DNA from: Limnobacter litoralis
GTDB taxonomy: Bacteria; Pseudomonadota; Gammaproteobacteria; Burkholderiales; Burkholderiaceae_B
Assembly (NCBI RefSeq): GCF_030160455.1
Contig: NZ_BSOJ01000032.1
Location: 62,001 to 126,000, forward strand
Direction: 5' to 3'
DNA: 64,000 nt
Under the pieces are notes generated by a model. That model was not told where the DNA came from. It did no database searches and worked only from the letters and a program-made list of their open reading frames with translations. Of this stretch, positions 16,629-23,861 are shown one piece after another (positions within the stretch are counted from its first letter, which is position 1; each line of letters begins with the position of its first letter). A program made the translations under genes and the position numbers.

Positions 16629-17523
16629 CAGTTTTTTCGAAATTTCCGCCCGCGAACGTTTGCAGGGCCTGGTCGATGAGGGCAGCTTCACGGAATGGCT
16701 GCCGCCTCAAGCCCGAGTCAGCAGCCCGCACATGCCTTTGCTGGATCAACCCGTTGCCTTTGACGACGGAGTGGTCATTGGCAAGGCCTTGCTCAATGGC
16801 CAACCAGTGTACCTGGCTGCGCAGGAAGGCGACTTTCTGGGCGGGGCTGTGGGGGAAGTGCACGGCGCAAAAATAACCGCCATGATTCGCAAGGCGATGA
16901 TCGACAAACCCGTCGCTGTGCTGCTGGTGTTCGAGTCGGGCGGTGTGCGTCTGCATGAAGCGAACGCAGGTCTGGTGGCCGTGTCCGAAATCATGCGCGC
17001 TTTGCTTCAGGCCCGTGCAGCGGGTATCCGCTTCATCGGTCTGGTGGGTGGCGCAGCAGGTTGTTTTGGTGGAACGGGTTTGATTTCCCGTTGCTGCGAC
17101 ACGCTCATCATGTCTGAAGAAGGGCGTTTGAGCATGTCTGGTCCCGAGGTCATCGAAACCGTGCACGGTGTCGAAGAATTCGATTCGCGCGACCGCGCTT
17201 TGGTGTGGCGTGTCACGGGTGGCAAGAACCGCTACATTCTGGGTGAAGTGGACGCGTTGGTTGCAGATCAGGTGGCGGCATTCCGCCAGGCTGCGATTGC
17301 CGCTCTTCAGCAGGGAAAGCCAGCCGGCTTGACCTTGCAGGACATCGAAGCCGAGCACGCGATGCTGACCCGACGACTGGCCACATTTGAGCAGTGCAAT
17401 GACGGGGCAGAAATTTGGCAGCAACTGGGCATGGGCGACATCAATACGCTGGCCATGATGCCCGCGGCTGAGTTTGCCGCACAGTTTGCCAAGGCCAGAG
17501 ACAAGGCCATGGGAGGTGTATGA
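16621..17523 (+). CDS. mdcD: Malonate decarboxylase beta subunit
   Basis: 300-aa crotonase-fold carboxyltransferase-type subunit which, with MdcE, decarboxylates malonyl-S-ACP to regenerate acetyl-S-ACP. Characteristic stretches include RERLQGLVDEGSFTEWLPP, the LVVFESGGVRLHEANAG-like glycine-rich oxyanion region and GGAAGCFGGTGL. The ATG at 16621 begins the conserved domain; an open frame extends to 16435 but that part overlaps mdcC out of frame and is spurious. It overlaps mdcC by 8 bp and mdcE by ATGA. Confidence 0.93.
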   Translation: MADSFFEISARERLQGLVDEGSFTEWLPPQARVSSPHMPLLDQPVAFDDGVVIGKALLNGQPVYLAAQEGDFLGGAVGEVHGAKITAMIRKAMIDKPVAVLLVFESGGVRLHEANAGLVAVSEIMRALLQARAAGIRFIGLVGGAAGCFGGTGLISRCCDTLIMSEEGRLSMSGPEVIETVHGVEEFDSRDRALVWRVTGGKNRYILGEVDALVADQVAAFRQAAIAALQQGKPAGLTLQDIEAEHAMLTRRLATFEQCNDGAEIWQQLGMGDINTLAMMPAAEFAAQFAKARDKAMGGV

Positions 17524-18260
17524 AATCTCAGCAACACATTATTGAGGCCCTGTTCGGGCAGTCTTATCAGGCGCTTGTTCAGGCAGACGATCACTTTTTT
17601 GGCAACACCCGGATCAACGACACCCCGGTGCGGGTGCTGGGCACCAGCCAGCGGGCTGAAATTGGCGCAGACCTTGCGCTGGCCATGGCCGGTCAGGTGC
17701 TGGACGTGATCAAAAACCAACCCAATACCGTCATTCTTTTTTTGCTGGACACGCAGGGCCAGCGATTGCGCCGTCACGATGAGTTGATGGGCTTGAACGG
17801 TTACATGGCCCACCTGGCCAAAACCGTTGAATTGGCCAGGCAACATGGGCACATTGTTTTAAGTGTGGTGTACGGCGAGGCAGTCAGTGGGGGGTACATC
17901 ACCACCGGCATGATGGCCGACGCCTGTTATGGGTTGGCTGACGCTGAAATCAGCGTCATGAATTTGCCCGCGATGTCACGCATCACCAAAATTCCGCTGG
18001 ATCGCCTGACCGCTTTGTCGGAGCAATCCCCCGTGTTTTCGCCCGGCGTGAACAACTATTTCAAAATGGGGCATTTGCAGGCTGTGTGGTCAGACCACTA
18101 TCCACAGGCCTTGTCGAATGCATTGGCCCAACTTCAGGCCATGACCCCAGCCGAGCGCGCACGCGATTTGCGTATTCAAACCGGGGCAGAACGCGGTGGG
18201 CGTACGGCGGCCCAGCGCGTACTTGATTTGGTGCTGGGTGAGGGCTTTGAGCGTGCGTGA
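17520..18260 (+). CDS. mdcE: Malonate decarboxylase gamma subunit
   Basis: 246-aa partner of MdcD in malonyl-S-ACP decarboxylation. The VVYGEAVSGGYITTGMMAD glycine-rich loop, seen near residues 116-133, and NLPAMSRITKIP are typical of MdcE. The start overlaps the mdcD stop (ATGA at 17520-17523), which fits the 1:1 complex of the two subunits. The gene end overlaps the mdcG start by a few bases. Confidence 0.93.
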   Translation: MKSQQHIIEALFGQSYQALVQADDHFFGNTRINDTPVRVLGTSQRAEIGADLALAMAGQVLDVIKNQPNTVILFLLDTQGQRLRRHDELMGLNGYMAHLAKTVELARQHGHIVLSVVYGEAVSGGYITTGMMADACYGLADAEISVMNLPAMSRITKIPLDRLTALSEQSPVFSPGVNNYFKMGHLQAVWSDHYPQALSNALAQLQAMTPAERARDLRIQTGAERGGRTAAQRVLDLVLGEGFERA

Positions 18261-18948
18261 CTTCAAGTTCAAGCGCCATGACCTGGTTTTTCTGACCCCT
18301 GAAGGCTGCACCGACGCGATCTCTCTCGGCCCCTATCCGATGGAGTCGCACATGGCTGAAGGCAGTTTGTTGTGCTGGTGCATGTCGGGTCATCCGCTGA
18401 TCGTGAGCCGCCAACCCGACCATTTGCCAGACACACACCTTCAGGTTGGATTGGCAGAACCCTATTCGTGGGGGAAGCGCAGGTTGGCATTTTCAGTGCC
18501 TCGCCAGGAAATTGCCCGCCACGAATGCCCGCCTGACATTGCAGAAGTGATACAAAAGCTGAAACTTGCCGACGCCGCACTGTGGCAGAGCCTGGACCGT
18601 TCCTTCACGGCGCTGGGTTTGACACTTCGCGTGTTTGGTTCGGCGGCCCTACAAAGTCTGACCGGTTTGCAGTGCATGCATGCAGACTCCGATCTGGATT
18701 TGCTGGTTCAACCCGAAACACGGGATCAAGCCGATGCAGCGCTCACGGTCATGTCTTCATTCGTGCGACAAAACCCGCAGCTCAGGCTGGACGGAGAAAT
18801 CGTCAATCCAGCGGGGCAGGGCGCTTCCATTCGGGAATGGTTGAAGCGACCAGATACGCTGTTGGTCAAGTCCATTGATCGGGTCGAGCTGATTGCCCAG
18901 GCTGAATTCAATGCCGCCTTTTCTGAAATGGGGGTTCACGCGGCATGA
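18253..18948 (+). CDS. mdcG: Phosphoribosyl-dephospho-CoA transferase MdcG
   Basis: 231-aa nucleotidyltransferase that attaches the prosthetic group to MdcC. It begins with the usual FKRHDLV stretch and contains a nucleotidyltransferase signature: FGSAALQSLTG followed by DSDLDLL with the catalytic D-x-D, around residues 120-140. I chose GTG 18253, which lies 9 bases after a GAGG site; the open frame extends further upstream inside mdcE, but only this start fits the family's N-terminus. Its end overlaps mdcB (ATGA). Confidence 0.9.
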   Translation: MRDFKFKRHDLVFLTPEGCTDAISLGPYPMESHMAEGSLLCWCMSGHPLIVSRQPDHLPDTHLQVGLAEPYSWGKRRLAFSVPRQEIARHECPPDIAEVIQKLKLADAALWQSLDRSFTALGLTLRVFGSAALQSLTGLQCMHADSDLDLLVQPETRDQADAALTVMSSFVRQNPQLRLDGEIVNPAGQGASIREWLKRPDTLLVKSIDRVELIAQAEFNAAFSEMGVHAA

Positions 18949-19817
18949 CAACACTGGCCTTTGAGCTGGACGAACGCGTGCGCCTGGCACTCACCACCGA
19001 GATGCAGCTTGAATGCAAGCCTGGATTGGTGTGCCCCAGCGACAATGGCAGCCACAAGGACATGAATCAGGCGACATTCGAGCGCAGCATCTTTGCCCTG
19101 CAGGGCTACTTCGCCGATTGCTTTTTACTGGGGCAAAATCACGCTGTGCTGGCCGAGTTGAAAGCCAGGGGTCAACAGGCCGAAGCAGCCATGTTCAAGG
19201 CCACCGATGGCGTCAACACGCACAAGGGCGCCATTTTTATGTTGGGCTTGCTCTGCGCCGCTTTGGGTTTGCAAAAGGTCACTCATGGCCGTTTTCGACC
19301 CGCTCGGCTAGGCGAAATCGTCAAACAGGCCTGGGGTATTCCGGTGTTGCTCAGTGGTGCCGCGCATGCGGCTGTGCCCAGTCACGGCCTGCGTGTGCAT
19401 CGCACCTTGGGTTTGCCCGGTGCTCGCGAGCAAGCGGCTGCGGGCTTTCCGGTTTTGTTCAATGTGTGCTGGCCAGCCTTGCAACACGCGCTGGACCGGG
19501 GTTGCTCAGAAAGTGCTGCAGCCAGCCATGCCCTCTTGAGTAGCATGGCCGTGCTGGACGACACCAATTTGGCGCACCGCGGCGGTCTGGAGGGATTGCG
19601 CTGGGCGCAGGCCAGTGCAGCGGGTTTTCTGGCGCAAGGCAGTGTGTTTGAATCCGGTTGGGAAGAGCGCTTGCGCGCCTTGTGCAAGGCGTTTCAGCAA
19701 CGCTGGCTCAGCCCGGGCGGCAGCGCCGACCTGCTTTCGGCCGCGCTTTTCCTACAAGGTTTGCACCAGGACAACCCGCTTGATTTGCTGGCCCCTCAGG
19801 CGGAGGTGCGTGTGTGA
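18945..19817 (+). CDS. mdcB: Triphosphoribosyl-dephospho-CoA synthase MdcB
   Basis: 290-aa CitG-like enzyme that makes 2'-(5''-triphosphoribosyl)-3'-dephospho-CoA from ATP and dephospho-CoA for MdcG. Family landmarks visible are ECKPGLVCPSDNGSHKDMN near residues 20-38 (normally GLVSPxDxGAHxDM) and the ATDGVNTHKGAIF region. Full-length for MdcB. Translationally coupled to mdcG before it and mdcH after it (GTGA). Confidence 0.92.
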   Translation: MTTLAFELDERVRLALTTEMQLECKPGLVCPSDNGSHKDMNQATFERSIFALQGYFADCFLLGQNHAVLAELKARGQQAEAAMFKATDGVNTHKGAIFMLGLLCAALGLQKVTHGRFRPARLGEIVKQAWGIPVLLSGAAHAAVPSHGLRVHRTLGLPGAREQAAAGFPVLFNVCWPALQHALDRGCSESAAASHALLSSMAVLDDTNLAHRGGLEGLRWAQASAAGFLAQGSVFESGWEERLRALCKAFQQRWLSPGGSADLLSAALFLQGLHQDNPLDLLAPQAEVRV

Positions 19818-20737
19818 GCCTGTGTGTACTGTGCCCGGGGCAGGGCAGCCAAAGCCTGAACATGTTTGACCGCTTGCGCAATGACCCGCTGGCTGAACCG
19901 GCCTTGCAGGCCGCGTGGGAGCACTTGCCGGGTGCGGTGCGTCTGGGCGTGTCTGAATCGACCTGTTACCAGACCAATGCGGTGGCTCAGCCCGCGCTGG
20001 TGTTGTACGCAGGGGTGGTGGGCGAACTGCTTCGCCAGCAAGGTGTGGTACCCGCCCTGGTCAGCGGTTACAGCGTGGGTGAGCTCAGTGCCCAGGTGGT
20101 GGCTGGCAAGCTGAGCACCGGGCACGGAATTGAATTGGCCGCTTTGCGAGCCCAACGCATGGACGATGCCAGCCCGGTCGACCACGGCTTGATGGCCATC
20201 AAGGGCATGCGAACGGCCGTGGTGGAAACCCTTCTACCAAAGCTGGGTGAATTCCCGGTGGCCATTTACAACGATGAACAACACTGTGTGGTGGGTGGCG
20301 GCAAGGCTGCGCTGGCCAGCCTTGGCAACACACTGCAGCAACAACACGGGGCGCATGTGGTGCACTTGTGCGTGAAGGTCCCTTCACACACCCACTGGTT
20401 GAAACAGGCCAGTGTTGATTTTGCCCGAGATCTTCAAAAGGTGACCTGGTTGACGGGTGACAGCCTGGTGCTAAGCGGACTCGCTGGTCGGGTTTGTTCG
20501 GCACCTCAGGATTCAATCGATTGCCTGGCCCGTCAATTGTCAGAAGCCCTGTATTGGGGACTGGCCCTGGACATGGCTGTTGAGCAAGGCGCCACCGTTT
20601 TTTTTGAAACCGGGCCGGGCAACACCCTCAGTCGAATGGTCCGCGAACGCTTTCCGGATCTGCCCTGTCGCTCGCTGTCAGACTTCAAGACAGTGCAAGG
20701 CGCGCTCAACTGGCTGCTCAAGCAGGGGGTGTCTTGA
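19814..20737 (+). CDS. mdcH: Malonyl-CoA:ACP transacylase MdcH
   Basis: 307-aa FabD-like acyltransferase that loads malonyl onto MdcC to start the catalytic cycle. The N-terminal CPGQGSQ, nucleophile Ser87 in the GYSVGELSA elbow, and His in VKVPSHTHW are visible. Starts at GTG overlapping the mdcB stop. It is slightly shorter and more divergent than FabD, which fits the dedicated Mdc form. Confidence 0.9.
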   Translation: MSLCVLCPGQGSQSLNMFDRLRNDPLAEPALQAAWEHLPGAVRLGVSESTCYQTNAVAQPALVLYAGVVGELLRQQGVVPALVSGYSVGELSAQVVAGKLSTGHGIELAALRAQRMDDASPVDHGLMAIKGMRTAVVETLLPKLGEFPVAIYNDEQHCVVGGGKAALASLGNTLQQQHGAHVVHLCVKVPSHTHWLKQASVDFARDLQKVTWLTGDSLVLSGLAGRVCSAPQDSIDCLARQLSEALYWGLALDMAVEQGATVFFETGPGNTLSRMVRERFPDLPCRSLSDFKTVQGALNWLLKQGVS

Positions 20738-21549
20738 TCTTTTTGACCGCAACCTTGATTTACATCGCGATCGGCGTGCTGTCGGGCTTTCTGGCGGGCT
20801 TGCTGGGTGTGGGTGGTGGCAGCGTGCTGGTGCCTGCCTTGGCTTGGGCATTTGAATTGGCGCATGAACCCTCTCAGTGGGTGTTTCGGCTCGCACTGGG
20901 CACCTCCATGGCCACCATTCTTTTTACCTCGCTGTCCAGTCTGCTCTCGCATCATCGCAAGGAAGGGGTTATCTGGCCGATCGTAGGCACGTTCACACCC
21001 GGCATTCTGGTCGGAACCCTGATTGGCACCTTTCTGGCCAGGCACGTGCCCAGCCTTGGGCTGGTCATTTTTTTCGCGTTGTTCATGGGGCTTGTGGCCT
21101 TTCAGATGATCTTTGAATTCAAACCCAAACCCGGTCGGGTTCTGCCCGGCAAAGCAGGGCAGTTGGGCGTGGCTGCCCTGATCGGTTGTGTGTCGTCGCT
21201 GGTGGCAGTGGGGGGCGCAGCCATGACCGTGCCTTTTCTGACCTGGTGCAATGTGTCGATCCGCAAAGCCATTGGCACGGCCGCGGCCTTGGGTTTTCCG
21301 ATTGCCTTGGGGGGCACGCTGGGTTTTGTGTTCAATGGCTGGGCAGCCCCCGGGCTGCCCGAGGGCAGTGTGGGCTTTGTGTATTTGCCTGCACTGGTCT
21401 GGACCGTGTTGGCCTCGATGTTGACAGCCCCACTGGGTGCTCGAGCCACTCAGGTGCTTCCCGCCCACATTCTGCGCAAGGTGTTTGCTGTGGTGCTGCT
21501 CTGTGTGTCGGTTGAAATGTTGCACGGTGCCTGGACCAAATTGAGCTAA
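20734..21549 (+). CDS. TauE/SafE (TSUP) family membrane permease
   Basis: 271-aa membrane protein with about eight hydrophobic segments arranged as two repeats. The repeat hallmarks are [19 protein letters not shown] near the N-terminus and [14 protein letters not shown] in the second half, diagnostic of TSUP anion/organic acid permeases. It starts at TTG overlapping the mdcH stop (TTGA) behind an AGCAGGGGG site, so it is the last gene of the mdc transcript. Malonate or acetate/sulfonate transport is possible; the context favours malonate. Confidence 0.82.
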   Translation: MIFLTATLIYIAIGVLSGFLAGLLGVGGGSVLVPALAWAFELAHEPSQWVFRLALGTSMATILFTSLSSLLSHHRKEGVIWPIVGTFTPGILVGTLIGTFLARHVPSLGLVIFFALFMGLVAFQMIFEFKPKPGRVLPGKAGQLGVAALIGCVSSLVAVGGAAMTVPFLTWCNVSIRKAIGTAAALGFPIALGGTLGFVFNGWAAPGLPEGSVGFVYLPALVWTVLASMLTAPLGARATQVLPAHILRKVFAVVLLCVSVEMLHGAWTKLS

Positions 21550-21610
21550 GCGGGCCGTCGGTGGTTTAGTATTGTGTCAATTCTTACGCTGGGTCATGAA
21601 TTGGAGCCAC

Positions 21611-22060
21611 ATGCACATTTGGGTTGATGCCGACGCCTGTCCGGTGGTGATCAAGGAAATCCTGTTTCGCGCAGCCGACCGCGCCAGTGTGCACGTCACC
21701 CTGGTGGCCAATCAGTTTCTGCGCATTCCACCTTCGCCTTACATCCGTTTCGTCCAGGTTCAGGCCGGTTTTGATGTGGCCGACCACGAGATCGTCAAAA
21801 GGGCGCAGCCGGGTGATCTGGTCATCACAGCGGACATCCCCTTGGCCTCAGATGCGGTCGACAAAGGCGCCATGGCCTTGAACCCGCGCGGTGAACTTTA
21901 CAGCGCCGAAAACATCAAGGCTTTGCTGACCATGCGCGATTTCATGGACACCCTTCGATCCAGTGGCATTGAAACCGGTGGGCCAGCCGCATTCAGCCAG
22001 TCCGACCGAAAAAATTTTGCGGGTCAGCTCGACCGATTGATCAACCGCTTCAAGAGGTAA
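21611..22060 (+). CDS. YaiI/YqxD family protein (DUF188)
   Basis: 149-aa protein of the conserved UPF0178/DUF188 family with a PIN-like fold. The start [18 protein letters not shown] and the central [12 protein letters not shown] with Asp residues are typical; a nuclease-like active site has been suggested for the fold, but no activity is established. I chose the ATG at 21611, which begins the family domain; an ATG at 21596 adds five residues. Only 6 bp precede the next gene start region, so the two are likely co-transcribed. Confidence 0.85.
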   Translation: MHIWVDADACPVVIKEILFRAADRASVHVTLVANQFLRIPPSPYIRFVQVQAGFDVADHEIVKRAQPGDLVITADIPLASDAVDKGAMALNPRGELYSAENIKALLTMRDFMDTLRSSGIETGGPAAFSQSDRKNFAGQLDRLINRFKR

Positions 22061-22066
22061 TTGAAG

Positions 22067-22543
22067 ATGAACAACATTGAACAGCGCCCACCGTTTCCTC
22101 CCTTTTCTGTGGAAGACGCCATCAAAAAGGTCCGCATGGCCGAGGACGGCTGGAATGGCAAAAATCCGGAGAAAGTGGCCCTGGCTTACACGCCTGACAG
22201 TCAGTGGCGAAACCGCTCCGAGTTCCCGAAAGGTCGAGCAGAAATCATCGAGTTTTTGACCCGCAAATGGCAAAAGGAAAAGGATTACCGCCTGATCAAG
22301 GAATTGTGGGCCACAGCAGGTAACCGCATCGCAGTGCGCTTCGCCTACGAATGGCATGATGAAAGCGGGCAATGGTGGCGTTCTTACGGCAATGAAAATT
22401 GGGAATTTGACGAAAACGGATTGATGGCCAAACGTCACGCCAGCATCAATGACCTGAAGATCGCCGAAAGCGATCGTCTGTTTCATTGGCCCTCAGGCCC
22501 CAGACCTGCAGATCACCCGGGGCTGTCGGAGCTTGGCTTGTAA
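22067..22543 (+). CDS. NTF2-like protein (DUF1348 family)
   Basis: 158-aa small soluble protein of the DUF1348/SnoaL-like NTF2 superfamily. It shows [17 protein letters not shown], the basic [16 protein letters not shown] helix and the [12 protein letters not shown] strand, strongly conserved in this family. The cavity fold suggests small-molecule binding; no function is known to me. The ATG at 22067 has an AGAGG site 9 bases before it. The gene ends 4 bases from the convergent anti-sigma gene. Confidence 0.82.
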   Translation: MNNIEQRPPFPPFSVEDAIKKVRMAEDGWNGKNPEKVALAYTPDSQWRNRSEFPKGRAEIIEFLTRKWQKEKDYRLIKELWATAGNRIAVRFAYEWHDESGQWWRSYGNENWEFDENGLMAKRHASINDLKIAESDRLFHWPSGPRPADHPGLSELGL

Positions 22544-22547
22544 TCGC

Positions 22548-23183
22548 TTACCAGCGCAGGAATCGGCTGCCCAGCAGGGCACCCAAACCAGTGCACAGCA
22601 GGATGCCCGCGGTGTACCAGATCGAGATGAAGGTCAATGAGGTTTCAACACACGCCAGTGAATAACCCATGGCACCCAAACCGCCAGCCATCAAGCCGCA
22701 GGCGGCACCGCTCAACATCGGGCGGGTAGGGGCCAGTTGTCTGGCTGCCCACAAGGCCAGTGCAAGCGCGGGCGCAGAGACTGTCAGAATGGCCCAAGGG
22801 CAGACCAGGTAGGATCCGCCGAACAGGGCTTTGTGCACTTCATTGGCTGGGGTGTTCAGGTAATTGCCTGCGCCGATCAAGGCCACCAGCACAGCCAAAG
22901 CTGGCAATAACCGTGGGGGTAGGCCAATTTTCACCCCAGGCTTGCCAAGCCTGACCATGCAAATACCACCCAGCAGTGCCAGTGTGGTGGCATAGCTCAG
23001 CTTGGCCCACACTGCAATCTCGCTGAACATCTGTAGCGGAATCAAACCCAGAACCGAAATGGCAATGGTTGCGGCCAGCAATGGGCCAAGCAGCAATGCG
23101 GGGCTCAGGCTTTTCAGCGCAAGTGCTTTGGGGGCAGGGCCGGCGTTGTTGGCCAGCATGTTCATCAAATCATCGGTTTTCAT
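22548..23183 (-). CDS. NrsF-type anti-sigma factor (DUF1109)
   Basis: 211-aa membrane protein with six hydrophobic segments. It lies one base downstream of an ECF sigma gene, the standard arrangement for an anti-sigma factor. Cys128 and Cys178 are spaced 50 residues apart, as are the two cysteines I recall as functionally important in Caulobacter NrsF (131 and 181), which senses heavy metals/redox stress. Cys162 is extra. The protein would hold the sigma factor at the membrane until a metal or oxidant signal releases it. Confidence 0.78.
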   Translation of the reverse strand: MKTDDLMNMLANNAGPAPKALALKSLSPALLLGPLLAATIAISVLGLIPLQMFSEIAVWAKLSYATTLALLGGICMVRLGKPGVKIGLPPRLLPALAVLVALIGAGNYLNTPANEVHKALFGGSYLVCPWAILTVSAPALALALWAARQLAPTRPMLSGAACGLMAGGLGAMGYSLACVETSLTFISIWYTAGILLCTGLGALLGSRFLRW

Positions 23184-23184
23184 G

Positions 23185-23757
23185 TCAGGTACTCCTCAAG
23201 CGCGCTGCCAGTGCTTTCAAGCCCCTGTGCACCTGCACCTTCACGGCAGCCACACTGCTGCCGGTTTGTCGCGCCGCTTCTTCAATGCTCAAGCCCTCCA
23301 GCTTGGTCAACTCAATCGCCACCCGCTGTGCATCGGGCAGCTTGTTCAGCAGTTGCCCCACATCCCGTGCTGCTGACTGTTCGGCCACCTCAGAGGCCAA
23401 TTCACTTTCATCCACCGAATCAATGTGGTCGTGCAGGGCCTCGGTTCTGCCTCTTCTGCGGTGTAAATCCACCAGTTTGTGACGAGCAATGGCAAACATC
23501 CAGGCCGACACCGGGTAAGCAGGGTCGTAAGTGCCGCGCTTGTTGTGCAGCGCAATCAGTGTTTCTTGCACCAGGTCTTCGACTTCGTCAGGCAGGCCTT
23601 GCAGCTTGTTGGCAAAAAAGGCACGCAGGCGTTGGGTCATCAGGGCCAAGGCGGACCGGTAATCGGCCGAGTTTCCACCCTGTGCGGACATCCACAAAGG
23701 GCGAAGCTTCGTTTCAAATGGGTCAGCGTTCTGGTTGTGAATGAATTCGTCAGGCAT
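23185..23757 (-). CDS. ECF sigma factor (SigF-like)
   Basis: Sigma-70-family ECF factor of up to 190 aa. Region 2 is seen in DEVEDLVQETLIALHNKRGTYD with AWMFAIARHKLVDLHRR; region 4 in LPDAQRVAIELTKLEGLSIEEAA followed by the recognition helix GSSVAAVKVQVHRGLKAL. No ribosome site precedes the ATG at 23757, and a putative promoter (23746-23771) would start transcription inside this frame, so the real start may be further in (ATG 23691 or TTG 23697). Paired with an NrsF-type anti-sigma gene one base downstream. Confidence 0.85.
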   Translation of the reverse strand: MPDEFIHNQNADPFETKLRPLWMSAQGGNSADYRSALALMTQRLRAFFANKLQGLPDEVEDLVQETLIALHNKRGTYDPAYPVSAWMFAIARHKLVDLHRRRGRTEALHDHIDSVDESELASEVAEQSAARDVGQLLNKLPDAQRVAIELTKLEGLSIEEAARQTGSSVAAVKVQVHRGLKALAARLRST

Positions 23758-23771
23758 GAACAAAAGGTTAC
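23746..23771 (-). promoter_or_regulatory. SigF-like promoter, sigma gene side
   Basis: Read on the minus strand: GTAACC, 16 bp, CGAA. This is the exact arrangement I recall for Caulobacter sigma-F promoters (GTAACC-N16-CGAA). It overlaps the annotated start of the sigma gene, implying autoregulation and a later start codon. Confidence 0.5.
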
Positions 23772-23794
23772 AGGAATTTGCTGCGCGTTTTAGT

Positions 23795-23820
23795 GTAACC
23801 GAAGCTTGATGCCAGACGTA
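23795..23820 (+). promoter_or_regulatory. SigF-like promoter of the VTT/flavoprotein gene
   Basis: GTAACC (23795-23800), 16 bp, CGTA (23817-23820). It shares the -35 and spacing with the divergent site before the sigma gene. Transcription would start near 23827, 35 bases before the ATG of the fusion gene. Confidence 0.6.
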
Positions 23821-23861
23821 CTTGTGTGCACTGCAACTGAAAATTCAACGGACCCCAATTC

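Noticed and set aside
18196-18252. Longer mdcG start inside mdcE
   Set aside because: The extension has no family similarity; MdcG begins near FKRHDLV.
20533-21525. 330-codon open frame on the minus strand opposite mdcH and the TSUP permease
   Set aside because: Composition is Gln/His/Arg-rich as expected for an antisense shadow; both plus-strand genes have clear family motifs.
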